A DNA stretch of 64,000 bases from Wolbachia endosymbiont of Oedothorax gibbosus (GTDB lineage: Bacteria > Pseudomonadota > Alphaproteobacteria > Rickettsiales > Anaplasmataceae). The position numbers and the translations under genes were made by a program. The stretch covers positions 1,251,973-1,315,972 of the forward strand of contig NZ_OW370567.1 in NCBI RefSeq assembly GCF_936270435.1. Reading direction: 5' to 3'. Of this stretch, positions 1 to 10,029 are shown piece after piece. Position 1 is the stretch's first letter, and the number at the start of each line of letters is the position of its first letter. The notes under the pieces are model-generated. The model had not been told where the DNA came from. It did no database searches and was given only the letters and a program-made list of their open reading frames with translations.

Positions 1-964
1 GCTTATCATATGTAATGTCTTTCTTTTCTAGCTTCATCAGCTCTTCCATAGCTTTTGCAAATTCTTGAATAGAAGTTGCAAGCACATTATTGATCTCATT
101 ACGCAAAGGCTTAAGACCATTTTTTAAATTGATTTTAGCTGATAATTTCAGTATGGTATTATGTTCTGAATCACGTGCAACATTAAACCAACTACCATCT
201 TTATCTTCATATAAATCTCTAAGTAATTGTTCAAATTGCGGTGGAAACTTAATCTCCATGTCCCACTTAATGTCTGACTTACCAGCATCTATTTCACGAA
301 AAGATACCTCAATATTTTGGTGTTTTTTCTGATATGACCCACTACTCACTTTAAGAACATCAATCAAAGAATGAGATAATTTTCTATTTAAAAGATAAAA
401 AGTAGCTAAGGCGGGTGTTGCAGGAATAAGCAAGAGTAGAAGTATAGGTATACTAACAAGAATCGCTACTGCAGCAAGAACACCATATGCTAATCTTTTT
501 GTTGTACTTTCACTTACTTTTTTTGTTTTATTTTCCTCTGAGCTGATTTGTGTCTTATCATTTGTTTTTAATTTATTATATACTGCTAATCCTAACGCAG
601 TAAAAACTATATAAGGAAACATTAAAACCGATAGTGCTAAATTTAATACTTTTTTCTCCGGGCAAGCTTGGTTTATCTCTTTAAATATTCTACTTGATAC
701 GTTATACCAAGAAGTAAAAAAATCAGAGTTATAATCTTTATAATGAAATATACTGAGTGGAACGTTAAAATTAGCTAACGGCTCTTGTCCTTCCGAAGTG
801 TCAGTAGATTTCTGTGTGATATTACTAATTAACCAATCTTGTTCCTCTAAAGCATCAAAAAACTCTTCTTCCTCTTCCAAAGTAACATTGGAAGTAGATT
901 CTACTTTACCTAAATCACCACTATTGTTAACAACTTCTTCATAATCATCTGCAACAGCATTCAT
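1..964 (-). CDS. Putative membrane protein, partial (runs off the left edge)
   Basis: An open frame of 321 codons reads leftwards from an ATG at 964 and is still open at the window edge, so the C-terminus is missing. GGATAAGG lies just upstream as a ribosome binding site. The first 100 residues are acidic and soluble, with a run of glutamates near residue 30. Two hydrophobic segments follow at about residues 107-127 and 158-180. The rest is charged and probably cytoplasmic. I recognise no family. The layout (soluble N-terminus, two membrane passes, soluble C-terminus) resembles other Wolbachia-specific membrane proteins of unknown role. It lies 54 bp upstream of ileS's stop and reads the same way, but no shared operon is evident. 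Confidence 0.7.
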   Translation of the reverse strand, partial: MNAVADDYEEVVNNSGDLGKVESTSNVTLEEEEEFFDALEEQDWLISNITQKSTDTSEGQEPLANFNVPLSIFHYKDYNSDFFTSWYNVSSRIFKEINQACPEKKVLNLALSVLMFPYIVFTALGLAVYNKLKTNDKTQISSEENKTKKVSESTTKRLAYGVLAAVAILVSIPILLLLLIPATPALATFYLLNRKLSHSLIDVLKVSSGSYQKKHQNIEVSFREIDAGKSDIKWDMEIKFPPQFEQLLRDLYEDKDGSWFNVARDSEHNTILKLSAKINLKNGLKPLRNEINNVLATSIQEFAKAMEELMKLEKKDITYDK

Positions 965-1018
965 ACCATAACCTTATCCAAGTACTTTAAGTATAGCACA
1001 AACACTGACGATTTTCAA

Positions 1019-4000
1019 CTACTGACAATCTAACTTAATATCAACACTTAAATCCTGATATTCCTTAGAATAAAAGTTAGTTCCAATTTCTGTATTAATT
1101 TCTAAAGATAAGGAAAGAGTCTGCTCTTTTATGTATTCACCCCATGTATTTATTGCTTTCTTAATTTCCTCATCCTCTGTTTTGATTATTACTCTGATTC
1201 TATCTGATACATGAAAGTCGGCTTGTTTTCTGGTTTCTTGAATGAGCCTCACGACATCTCTCGCTAACCCTTCTAGAATTAATTCATCATTTAGTTCAGT
1301 GTTTAAAATAACAACCCCTTTGTTATTATCAAACACAGCAGAATATTCACTATTTGCTTTTAACAATAGTTCATATTCGCCTTTTTCTATGATGTAATTT
1401 TCTGACTCATTACCTAAAAAAACTTGCTCATTTTCAACTTGCTTCCATTTTCCCTCTTTGACATATTGAACTAGCTTCTTGATTTTGTCTGGAATTCTTT
1501 TCCCAAGCAGTGGGAAATTTAGCCTTAACTCTAGTGATGCAATACCTTCAAGTCTGTTTACTAATTCCAAGCTTTTTACATTCACCTCATCTTTTATCAT
1601 CTCCTGGTACTCATTTGAATCTGCAGCACACTGGATCCCAGTGTCAGCTACTTGGATAACAGGAGAGAACTCTGGGATGACAGAAAGCGGTTCACCTTCA
1701 AGAAAACTACAGGAAGACTGATGATAAATGATCATACTGCCAAGCGGCTGTCTGATACGTATATTAAAAGTGTTTCTGATCGAAAGTGCAGAGTTGCACA
1801 CCTTTCTCACTAGATCCATCTTGGCAATGAGCTGACTATCAAACTTCTCTAATTGTGGAAAATTAGCCAAATGAACAGATGTTTCTTCATACTTAAGCCC
1901 TTGCCATATATTCTCTGTTATAAGTGGCAACAAAGGAGCTGCAGCTCTTAGTATGTAATAAAAAACCGTATATAGAACATTATAAGCATCAGTTTTATCC
2001 TGATCCAAATCACTTTTCCAAAAACGCTCGCGACTGCGACGAATATACCAATTATTTAGCACTTCAAAAAAGTTCATTAAAATTTTGCAAGCCTCTTGGG
2101 AGTTATAGCTGTTCATAGAAGCTTGGATACTTTCTATAGCTTCAAAACATTTGGAAATCATGTAGCGATCAATAGTACTTTGATAATCCTTACAAACTTC
2201 AGCTTTAATTCCATCTGCATTTGCATACATAGTAAAAAAGTGATAACTGTTCCAAATAGGTTTTATTACGTTTTTCAGAACATCTCGTATTGAGTTTCCT
2301 TCTTTATCGAGTAGCAAATTACCACCACAAACAATAGATCCAGAAAGCATAAGAAAACGCAGTGCATCAGAACCGTATCTATCAAAAACCTCCATTGGAT
2401 CTGCATAGTTATTCAAACGTTTGGACAATTTTTGCCCTTTTACATCCAAAACAACACCGTGGCATATGCAGTTCTTAAATGGTTCCCTATCAAACAAAGC
2501 AGTGGACAATACAAAGAGCGTATAAAACCACCCCCTGGTTTGCGCTATGTATTCAGTGATAAAATCTGCAGTTTCAAACCACTCCTTATTTTCAAACGGA
2601 TAGTGGACTTGCGCAAATGGCATCGAGCCAGATTCAAACCAACAGTCAAACACATCAGGCACACGACGCATGATTGATCTTCCTGTCGGGTCATCAGGAT
2701 TTGGTCTTGTTAAAGTATCGATAAATGGTCTGTGCAAGTCGTCTATTTTAACATTAAAATCTCTCTCCAGTTCTTCTATTGAACCATATACATCTACTCT
2801 TGGATATCTCGCATCGTCTGATTTCCATACAGGGATTGGCGTACCCCAGAATCGATTGCGTGAAATTGACCAGTCGTGTGCCCCTTCAAGCCATTTTCCA
2901 AATTGACCATCTCTAATGTGGTTTGGTATCCAATTAACTCTCTTATTTAGCTCTACCATTCTGCTTTTGAATTTTGTAACGGCAACGTACCAAGAAGGCA
3001 TAGTGCGATAGATCAAAGGAGTATCAGTTCTCCAGCAGTGTGGATAATTGTGAATATATTGTTCAGTTTTGAACCAGTTTCCTTGTTCTTTCAATTTTTT
3101 TATTACTATATCATTGGTATCAAAAACATGAACCCCTGCCAAATCTGAAACTTCAGCAGTAAATTTTCCACTGTTATCAATTGGACAAACAGCCGGGATA
3201 TCGTGGCTTTGGCAAAGGTAAAAATCTTCTTCACCAAATCCAGGAGCAGTATGCACAACGCCAGTACCATCTTCTCCTGTAACGTAATCAGCGATGAAAA
3301 CGCGAAATGCATTTTTTGTATCCTTAAAGTAATCAAACAGCGGTTTATAAGAAAGACCTGCAAGATCATTCGCTTTAAGTTTTATATTGCAGTTTTCATA
3401 TGGAATATTGTTTTGTTCAGAGTGGCTGATAAATTTCTCTAGGTAGCTTTCAGCAAAAATGTATATTTCATCATTGACTAGATCTTTTGCGTTATCCCCT
3501 GTCATCCCAGTGCCCTCTGTTGTCATTCCAGTAGCTTGACTACTTGGATCCACGTTTCTTTTTTTCTCGATTCCAGCATCATACACTGCCAAAGAGTGCT
3601 TTACTAATACTGCGCAATACTCAATATCTTTCCCTATCGCCAAAGCCAAGTTGCTCGGCAACGTCCAAGGAGTTGTAGTCCAAGCAAGTAATTTACATAC
3701 ACTTTTAAACTGCTGTGGGTTTTCTAAAAGCTCAAATGCAACAGTTACAGCTTTGCTAGTCTTTTCTCTATACGCGTTATCAAGCCTTGTTTCAAAATTG
3801 GATAACGGAGTTTCGCACGCCCAGCTATAGGGAACAACGCGTACTGATTCATACACCAGACCCTTATCATAAAGCTGTTTAAATGCCCACATGACCGACT
3901 CCATGAATGATTTATCCATGGTCTTATAGTCGTTGTGAAAATCTACCCATCTTGCTTGCCTATTTACATACTTCTCCCATTCTGACGAAAATTTCATCAC

Positions 4001-4381
4001 AGAAGTACGGCAATGGTTATTGAATTTCTCAATCCCGAATTTTTCTATCTCAGTTCTACCAGATATTCCAAGTTCCTTTTCTGCTCCCATCTCAGCCGGC
4101 AATCCATGGCAATCCCAGCCAAATCTACGTTCAACCCTTTTTTGCAGCATAGTTTGATATCTTGCAAACGCGTCTTTGATAAAACCAGTAAGTAAATGCC
4201 CATAATGGGGAAGTCCATTTGCAAACGGAGGCCCATCGTAAAAGACAAAACAATTATCCTTGGAACGTTCTTCAACTGACCGCTCAAAAACTTTATTTTC
4301 CTGCCAAAATTTTATGATTTCTTTTTCTAACGACGAAAAATCAGGACTACTTACTGTATCAGGATAATGCTTTGACTTCAT
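1019..4381 (-). CDS. ileS: Isoleucyl-tRNA synthetase
   Basis: Charges tRNA-Ile with isoleucine in the cytoplasm. This 1120-residue class I synthetase has the HIGH-type motif PYANGLPHYGHLL-like near residue 52 (seen as PPFANGLPHYGHL), the editing domain with TTPWTLPSN, and the KMSKS-type motif KLSKRLNNY near residue 650. A C-terminal anticodon-binding region follows. The length and lack of the bacterial C-terminal zinc finger fit the eukaryote-like IleS found in Rickettsiales. Two short stretches, one in the editing domain and one near the C-terminus, are translated copies of the local palindromic repeat (see repeats at 1630 and 3499), so part of the excess length is repeat-derived. The frame is intact throughout, which implies the insertions are tolerated. 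Confidence 0.97.
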   Translation of the reverse strand: MKSKHYPDTVSSPDFSSLEKEIIKFWQENKVFERSVEERSKDNCFVFYDGPPFANGLPHYGHLLTGFIKDAFARYQTMLQKRVERRFGWDCHGLPAEMGAEKELGISGRTEIEKFGIEKFNNHCRTSVMKFSSEWEKYVNRQARWVDFHNDYKTMDKSFMESVMWAFKQLYDKGLVYESVRVVPYSWACETPLSNFETRLDNAYREKTSKAVTVAFELLENPQQFKSVCKLLAWTTTPWTLPSNLALAIGKDIEYCAVLVKHSLAVYDAGIEKKRNVDPSSQATGMTTEGTGMTGDNAKDLVNDEIYIFAESYLEKFISHSEQNNIPYENCNIKLKANDLAGLSYKPLFDYFKDTKNAFRVFIADYVTGEDGTGVVHTAPGFGEEDFYLCQSHDIPAVCPIDNSGKFTAEVSDLAGVHVFDTNDIVIKKLKEQGNWFKTEQYIHNYPHCWRTDTPLIYRTMPSWYVAVTKFKSRMVELNKRVNWIPNHIRDGQFGKWLEGAHDWSISRNRFWGTPIPVWKSDDARYPRVDVYGSIEELERDFNVKIDDLHRPFIDTLTRPNPDDPTGRSIMRRVPDVFDCWFESGSMPFAQVHYPFENKEWFETADFITEYIAQTRGWFYTLFVLSTALFDREPFKNCICHGVVLDVKGQKLSKRLNNYADPMEVFDRYGSDALRFLMLSGSIVCGGNLLLDKEGNSIRDVLKNVIKPIWNSYHFFTMYANADGIKAEVCKDYQSTIDRYMISKCFEAIESIQASMNSYNSQEACKILMNFFEVLNNWYIRRSRERFWKSDLDQDKTDAYNVLYTVFYYILRAAAPLLPLITENIWQGLKYEETSVHLANFPQLEKFDSQLIAKMDLVRKVCNSALSIRNTFNIRIRQPLGSMIIYHQSSCSFLEGEPLSVIPEFSPVIQVADTGIQCAADSNEYQEMIKDEVNVKSLELVNRLEGIASLELRLNFPLLGKRIPDKIKKLVQYVKEGKWKQVENEQVFLGNESENYIIEKGEYELLLKANSEYSAVFDNNKGVVILNTELNDELILEGLARDVVRLIQETRKQADFHVSDRIRVIIKTEDEEIKKAINTWGEYIKEQTLSLSLEINTEIGTNFYSKEYQDLSVDIKLDCQ
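1630..1683. repeat. Palindromic repeat inserted in frame in ileS (C-terminal part)
   Basis: This stretch carries ACTGGATCCCAGTG and later GGGATGACAG, the two halves of the repeat seen many times between genes in this window. It is translated as part of IleS (a segment containing PVIQVADTGIQ) without breaking the frame. Known parallels are the coding palindromic elements of Rickettsia and Wolbachia. Confidence 0.75.
3499..3553. repeat. Palindromic repeat inserted in frame in ileS (editing domain)
   Basis: CTGTCATCCCAGTGCC, TGTCATTCCAGTAG and CTTGGATCCACG form another copy of the window-wide repeat. It is read in frame as a hydrophilic Gly/Thr-rich loop in the IleS editing domain (contains TGMTTEGTGMTG). 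Confidence 0.75.
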
Positions 4382-4720
4382 GTTCGCTATGTAAAACTAA
4401 AGAATATAGGGCTTTCTGAAAAATTACAAATTCAAAAAGAAACATATTTACTCCTATATAGTATTCTTCATACTAAATGATAAATTTTTATAATTTAGTA
4501 TGTTCTGAATCCAAGTAGTCAAGGCACTGTGATCCAGCTTCTATGCAACCTCATCAAAAACATTCATTTAGTATAAGATCAGCTACTTTCCATGCTGGTT
4601 TGCTTGCTCACAAGCAAACTTTTCTGGATTCCAGTGTCAAGCACTGGAATGACATCGTTGTAACATTGTACCATATTACAATGTTCGTACAGTTGTGATA
4701 GATGCCCAACAAGTCTATTT
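4382..4720. repeat. Intergenic region ileS-miaB with a palindromic repeat
   Basis: No gene is seen here. At about 4621-4655 lies a copy of the palindromic repeat with a CCAGTG / CACTGG stem around TCAAG, followed by ATGACA. A degenerate copy lies at 4510-4545. The rest is AT-rich and should contain the ileS promoter near 4400-4480, but no clear -35/-10 pair stands out. Confidence 0.6.
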
Positions 4721-6055
4721 TTAAAGCCCACACCCCAACAAACTATTCTGCCGAGCTTCCAACACTTTCACGTTTACTATTTTGTCTCTGTATTTACCGT
4801 CAGGATCATCAATGCACACTGATTGCATATATGGGCTTTTACCAATAATTTGGTTTTGGTGTTTACCTTTTTTATCGCTAAATAGAACAGGTATAGTTTT
4901 GCCTACCATACTCTGGTTAAACTCAAGTTGTTGCTTACTAATTAACTTCTGCAAACGAAGAAGGCGCTCTGTTTTAACCTCTTCTGGTACTTGATCTTTT
5001 CTTTCTGCTCCTGGTGTGCCTGGTCTTGGGCTGTATTTAAAACTATAAGCCTGAGCGTATTTTACTTTTTCTACTAATTTCATAGTTTCTTCAAAGTCTT
5101 TTTCGGTTTCTCCAGGAAAACCAACGATAAAATCAGAAGAAAATTCGATTTCAGGTTTCAATTTGCGAAATCTGTCTATTATTTCCAAATACTCCTCTGC
5201 AGTGTGCTTCCTATTCATCGCGCGCAATATTTTATTCGAACCTGACTGCACAGGCAGGTGAACAAACGGCATGAGTTTTGGCTCTTCCGCATGTGCCAAG
5301 TAGAGAGATTCATGCATATCTCTTGGATGAGAAGTTGTATAACGAATCCTCTCTAGCTTTTCAATTTTAGCAATATGACTAATTAATTTTCCTAAATCCC
5401 ACACTTCCCCTTCGCACTCCCCATGGTAAGCATTGACGTTCTGACCAAGCAAATTGATCTCATTTGCCCCATTTGCAACTAATTTCAATGCTTCACGAAA
5501 TATTTCATTCACTGGCCGTGAATACTCAGCTCCACGAGTATAGGGCACTACACAAAACGTACAAAATTTATCACAACCCTCTTGTATGGCAAGAAACGCA
5601 GAAGACCCCTGGCTATTGCCATAGCATTCATCTGGCAATTTATCAAACTTTGCAACTTCAGGAAAATCAGTGTTTATTACATGACCTTTACTTCTGCTTG
5701 CTTTGACTATCAGCTCCGGTAAGGTAGCGATACTCTGCGGACCAACAACAATATCAACAAAAGGAGCCCTTCTGAACACTTCTTCTCCCTCTGCTTGCGC
5801 TACACACCCAGCCACCACTATAGTCATTTCTTTTCGTAACGAATGAATCTTCCCAAGCTCTGAGTAAAGTTTTTCTGCTGCCTTCTCTCTAATGTGACAA
5901 GTATTCAGTATCACTAAATCGGCTTTCCCTGCATCACTAACAACGTTGAACCCCAAAGGTTTAATTATATTTTCCATTAAAACGGAGTCATAAACGTTCA
6001 TCTGACAGCCGTAAGTTTTAATATATAGGCCTTTCATATTTAGAGATTTATTCAC
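4721..6055 (-). CDS. miaB: tRNA-2-methylthio-N6-dimethylallyladenosine synthase (MiaB)
   Basis: Radical-SAM methylthiotransferase that adds a 2-methylthio group to i6A37 in tRNAs reading UNN codons. The 444-residue protein starts with the UPF0004 domain (KTYGCQMN, with further cysteines at NTCHIREKA and VAGCVAQ that bind the auxiliary 4Fe-4S cluster). The radical-SAM signature CDKFCTFC follows near residue 167, and a C-terminal TRAM domain begins around residue 375. All three auxiliary-cluster cysteines and all three SAM-cluster cysteines are present. Length matches the family. It stands alone on the minus strand, between repeat-rich spacers. Confidence 0.96.
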   Translation of the reverse strand: MNKSLNMKGLYIKTYGCQMNVYDSVLMENIIKPLGFNVVSDAGKADLVILNTCHIREKAAEKLYSELGKIHSLRKEMTIVVAGCVAQAEGEEVFRRAPFVDIVVGPQSIATLPELIVKASRSKGHVINTDFPEVAKFDKLPDECYGNSQGSSAFLAIQEGCDKFCTFCVVPYTRGAEYSRPVNEIFREALKLVANGANEINLLGQNVNAYHGECEGEVWDLGKLISHIAKIEKLERIRYTTSHPRDMHESLYLAHAEEPKLMPFVHLPVQSGSNKILRAMNRKHTAEEYLEIIDRFRKLKPEIEFSSDFIVGFPGETEKDFEETMKLVEKVKYAQAYSFKYSPRPGTPGAERKDQVPEEVKTERLLRLQKLISKQQLEFNQSMVGKTIPVLFSDKKGKHQNQIIGKSPYMQSVCIDDPDGKYRDKIVNVKVLEARQNSLLGCGL

Positions 6056-6109
6056 GCTTCTCGTAAATTAGTACATATTTATCATTGCAGTGGCGGTGCA
6101 CAAGCATTG

Positions 6110-6535
6110 TTATTTAAGCTACTAAAATGGGTGTCATCCGAGTAGCTGACACTGGTAGTCGGTTATATAATGAAAACTAGGACTCCAGTATCAGCTACTT
6201 GCATAACATCATTTTTGCTGCAAAGTTCACATAGATAAAATTATACGAAAAACCGGATTCCAATGTCAAGCACTGGAGTGACACCCTACTTAACCGTCAT
6301 ACCGCCGCAGTATCTCAAAGCATAGATCCCGCTAACACGTAGCGGGATGACGGTTGTCAGGGTGTCATCCAACTTCCCCTGTCATCCAAGTAGCCAACAC
6401 TGGCAAGACGGCAGTGCCCTCTTCTTGTCATCCCAGTCTGGGATCTAGTTTTCCATAAATGGTGCATTTTAACATAACTTTTATACTTAATAAAATTCCT
6501 GGATTCCAGCGTCACGCGCTACCTTCCTGCCCAGT
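6110..6535. repeat. Cluster of degenerate palindromic repeats
   Basis: At least five partial copies of the GATCCCAGTG / CACTGGGATGACA type lie here, some with the variant GTCATACCGCCGCGGTATCTCA-like arm (seen at 6297-6320 and again at 54680-54710). No coding potential is visible. This is the left half of the 971-bp gap between miaB and nth. Confidence 0.65.
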
Positions 6536-6990
6536 TCATGTTGCTATAAATATTAAAAAATTTACCAAATAAAAAAAAAGGCAAAAGAAGCCCTGGTCAT
6601 CGTCTATTTTCAGTATTGGCGTTCTTTAAGTCTTAAACACTGCAATTTAGCTGCTTTTAAACGCAACTAACTTAAGCTATAAATGTTTAAGAAATTTACC
6701 AGCAGAAAAAAAAGACAAAGAATCCCCGGAGTAGCTAGTTATTCCACTCTTTATTTTAAAATTTGACGTTGGGTGATGTCTTGAACGCTTTATAAGCGCG
6801 TTTCAGCTTATGTGGGTAAAAACCCAAAATTTTTATAAAGACATAGTATGCACATAGTGCAAAAATTAAACAATAGTACGCCAAATACAAGTCTTCTTGT
6901 CATTTTAATCTGCACAGATTGGGAAGTTAAATAATATAGCTTCACTTTCATGATAAGGGGGTTGGCGGAGTTTGTCAAGTAATTTTTTCG
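6536..6990. repeat. Long diverged repeat, copy 1 (second copy near 55075-55350)
   Basis: This block shares ordered similarity with 55075-55350. Shared landmarks are AAATTTACCA...AAAAAAGGCAAAAGAAGCCC, TAGCTAGTTATTC, GCTTTATAAGCG, TTTCAGCTT, AAAGACATA, TACGCCAAATAC and TTCATGATAAGGGGG followed by a GGCGG. The first motif occurs twice here (about 6545 and 6680). Copies are diverged, have no open frame, and both end just beyond the stop of a minus-strand gene (nth here, the NifS-like gene there). Function is unknown. Confidence 0.7.
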
Positions 6991-7026
6991 TTTCTGCGGG
7001 CTACCTGGATGACAAAAGAAGAAATA

Positions 7027-7665
7027 CTAGACTTTATACCTTTTGCATTCAAACTCACACAAATCATGAATTATGCACGTTTCACACGAAGGTTTCTGTG
7101 CTTTGCAAACATATCTACCATGCAAAACTAGCCAATGATGAGCATAAAGCAGGTATTTTTTGGAAACCACATTTAAAAGAGATTGCTCTGTTTTAAACAC
7201 ATCTTTTTCTTTCACAAGTCCAAGTCTATTGCTTACTCTAAAAACATGAGTATCAACTGCCAATGTTGGAATACCAAGTCCTGAATTTAAGAACACATTA
7301 GCGCTCTTTCTCCCAACCCCTGGTAAAGATACCAAATCATCGAAATCAGTAGGCACTTTGCTATTGTACCGCTCAATCAATATTTTGCTGAGCCCGATTA
7401 TGTTTTTTGCTTTGGAGTTATATAAACCAATACTGCTTATGCATTTTCTCAGCTCATTTTGCCCAAAACTCAGCATCTTTTCTGGCGTATCAGCAATGTC
7501 AAATAGTTCTCTTGTAATTTTGTTAACGCTTACATCAGTTGTCCGTGCTGATAAAACTATCGCAATCAGTAACGTAAAATGATTGGTGTAATTTAGCTCT
7601 ATTTTTGGCGCAGGATTTGATTGTTGAAACTTTTCAAATATCAATTCTACTTTTTTTGAGTCCAT
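7027..7665 (-). CDS. nth: Endonuclease III
   Basis: Base-excision-repair DNA glycosylase / AP lyase for oxidised pyrimidines. The 212-residue protein has the helix-hairpin-helix LPGVGRKSANVFL with its catalytic lysine near residue 118, followed by the catalytic aspartate in VDTHVFRVSNRLG. Four C-terminal cysteines (CKAQKPSCETCIIHDLC) form the expected 4Fe-4S cluster loop. The length is normal. The start ATG at 7665 gives a full N-terminus. No partner gene shares the strand closely; the next gene upstream is the interrupted J-domain gene. Confidence 0.96.
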   Translation of the reverse strand: MDSKKVELIFEKFQQSNPAPKIELNYTNHFTLLIAIVLSARTTDVSVNKITRELFDIADTPEKMLSFGQNELRKCISSIGLYNSKAKNIIGLSKILIERYNSKVPTDFDDLVSLPGVGRKSANVFLNSGLGIPTLAVDTHVFRVSNRLGLVKEKDVFKTEQSLLNVVSKKYLLYAHHWLVLHGRYVCKAQKPSCETCIIHDLCEFECKRYKV

Positions 7666-8812
7666 CCATAGAGCTAAAAGCTTATACTATACTGCCAACT
7701 CCTTATTGTGCAAGAGAATTTGCTTGTTGAGTTCCAGATGGCTGTTTAACGTTAACATTAGACACATTAGTGTCCACTTCATCGAAATTCCTCTCAGCAA
7801 ATTCGCTTGCCACCTCTGCAAAACACTTTCTAACAAGAGGCATAATTATCGGCATTAATAGCCTTCGTGGATCATACCGTCCTAACAGATCAGTTTCCTT
7901 TTGCACTCTATCCCTTGGATCTTCCTCAAGTAAATCTTTCATGTGTTTTTCAGTGTATATTTCACAGCCTTTTGAAAATGTAGGACTAAATATCTCAGTA
8001 GCTAGCAGTGCTAACAATGACAAAGTACCAAATATTGTCACATCAACATAAAAACTGCCAGAGATAAAACCCTCTATCATTAAAGAAGTAAAAAAGACAG
8101 GCAAAGGGTAAAAAACAAAAAGCTTACAGCATAAGTTAATATAATTCATTCTACTTATGTATTGATCAGTAGAAATTTCAGAGTTTTTGTATTTTTTTTC
8201 GTAATGTTGTGTTAAAGCAGATAAAATCTTTGTCATAATAAGATTTAATGCTACTAGTGGCAAGCATAAACACATCAAGGTATTACTGGCAATTAACCAA
8301 GTAGGTAAGAAAATATAGCAATAAGTTGCTTCAGCAAAGGCTAAAAAAAGTAAAGTATATGCCTTGGTCTTAAAAAGATTAGATAGCAAATCGTCTCTAC
8401 GCTTTATAAACTGTTGCACTAGCGCTTGTTTGTCTTCCCTTATTAGACTTCCATTCTTTGTTAAAGGGGCGATATAACTCAATAATTGTATGTTAGGTTT
8501 AAGCAAGTGTTCGTCAAGCTCATTTCTCAGCTCTTTGACTTTATCATCGCAAAGTGAGCCATATCTTGTCCAATAATTTATATCATCAATTAATTTATTT
8601 TTGTGTTTCAAGTCTTCCTCTAGTGAGCTGCTTTTTTTTCTAAGTATAGAGTAAAGCTCAACAAAATTCTTTCCTTTAACTTCTTCTTCAATGATATTCA
8701 AATTTTCAAATAACTTTTTCCTATAATGAAACTCCCTTTCTGTTAAACGCCCATCACTTTCAGCATCAACATTGATTTCAACACAAGGATTTCCTGACTC
8801 TAAAGGTTCAAT

Positions 8813-9715
8813 AGACTTCTTTCAAAATTGGAAAAGAGCAAAAAATTAGTATAAAATCATACATTTAAAAGTATGAGATATGAAGAAACTAAGGAGTTAG
8901 ATGAAGAGAAGTTTCGTCGTCTGACAGGAGTAAAGAAGGCAACTTTCAACAGGATGGTAGAAATTTTAGATGAAGAAGATAGAAGGAAAAAAGCAAAAAG
9001 TGGGCGTAAAAGCAAGCTCTGTATAGAAGACAGGCTACTTATGGCATTGGAATATCTTCGTGAATATCGGACATATTTCCACATTGGTCGAAGTTATGGT
9101 ATGAGCGAAAGTACGACCTATAAAATCATAAAGTGGATTGAAAATACATTGGTAAAACATCCGGATTTTGCATTGCCAGGGCGAAAAGAGGTTCTAAAAA
9201 GTGATATAGAATATGAGGTTTTAGTGATAGATGCAACAGAAACTCCTGTGGAAAGACCCAAAAAAAGCAAAAAAGATTTTATTCAGGAAAAAAGAAAAAG
9301 CACAGTATAAAAACACAGATTATTTCGGAAAAAGAAAGCAAAAAGATCATTTGCACGTCTTTTTCAAATGGTAGGAAACATGATTTTCGGCTTTTTAAGG
9401 AGTCAAAAGTGCACATACTACCAAGTATCAAAGTCCTAGCAGATAGCGGTTACAGAGGTCTACAAAAAATTCACGCAAATGTTGAATTGCCACATAGAAA
9501 AACGAAAAAGCACCCATTGACTAAGAAACAAAAGCAAGAAAATCAAGAGCTTGCAAGCAAAAGAGTTGTGGTTGAGAATGTAATCGGTTTGCTTAAAAGA
9601 TTTAAAATTATTGCAGATAAATATCGCAATCGGCGAAAACGTTTTGGATTGAGATTCAATTTGATAGCTGGAATTTACAATCTAGAGTTGATGATGTGAA
9701 TTTTGAAAGAGGTCT
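8813..9715 (+). mobile_element. IS5-family insertion sequence, ISWpi1-like
   Basis: Ends are inverted repeats: AGACTTCTTTCAAAATTG at the left and the complement of AGACCTCTTTCAAAATTC at the right. A 3-bp AAT duplication (8810-8812 and 9716-9718) flanks it. The 903-bp size, two overlapping frames and the DDE motifs fit ISWpi1, the Wolbachia element that defines its own group in the IS5 family. The name is from memory of that family and not from a search. Confidence 0.85.
8873..9699 (+). CDS. IS5-family transposase, two frames joined by a likely -1 frameshift
   Basis: The first frame (8873-9310) carries an N-terminal helix-turn-helix region and the first catalytic aspartate in VIDATETPVERPKK. 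The second frame, open from upstream of 9241 to 9699, carries LADSGYRGLQ (second aspartate) and the ENVIGLLKRFK glutamate region. A run of seven A followed by G at 9260-9267 is a classic slippery site: slipping back one base fuses ERPKK to KQKRFYSGKKKK, which is what IS5 proteins have at this place. The transposase is therefore probably functional and read by programmed frameshifting, not broken. Confidence 0.8.
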
Positions 9716-10029
9716 AATGTATTTTTTTAGCTCTTGATAAGCTTTATAAATTTGATCGAACCTATTTTTATCTCCACCTTTGTCAGGATGATTTACAAGT
9801 ATCAATTTATTATATTGTTTTTTCAGAAACTTGCTAAGAGCTTGATAATCCTTACCTACAATTTGTTCAGCTTTTATCTCTAGTACGTTAAACAGATCAT
9901 TATTATCACAAAACTCCTGACCAGTTAACTTAAAATGTTTATTCATTACTACACCTCACATAAATACATCACACTTTTAGTATAACATATTAAAATGCTT
10001 TATGCAAGGATTAGAATATCAAACAATCA

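Larger units (their letters stand above)
7703..9946 (-). pseudogene. J-domain membrane protein, split by an IS5-family insertion
   Basis: Two minus-strand pieces belong to one gene. The N-terminal piece (9946 to 9716) encodes a J-domain with HPDKGGD at residues 53-59. The C-terminal piece (8809 to 7703) encodes two hydrophobic hairpins and a charged tail. An IS at 8813-9715 lies between them, flanked by AAT. Removing the IS and one AAT joins the pieces in frame into a protein of 445 residues with no stop. So the original was a membrane-bound DnaJ-like protein that could recruit DnaK. The C-terminal piece can still be translated from internal starts such as a TTG at 8701, and the J-domain piece would end with about 19 IS-encoded residues, but neither is likely to keep the full function. 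Confidence 0.85.

Noticed and set aside
9656..9946. Stand-alone 96-residue J-domain protein
   Set aside because: Its last 19 residues are encoded by the inverted end of the IS, so it is the front half of the interrupted gene and not a separate gene.
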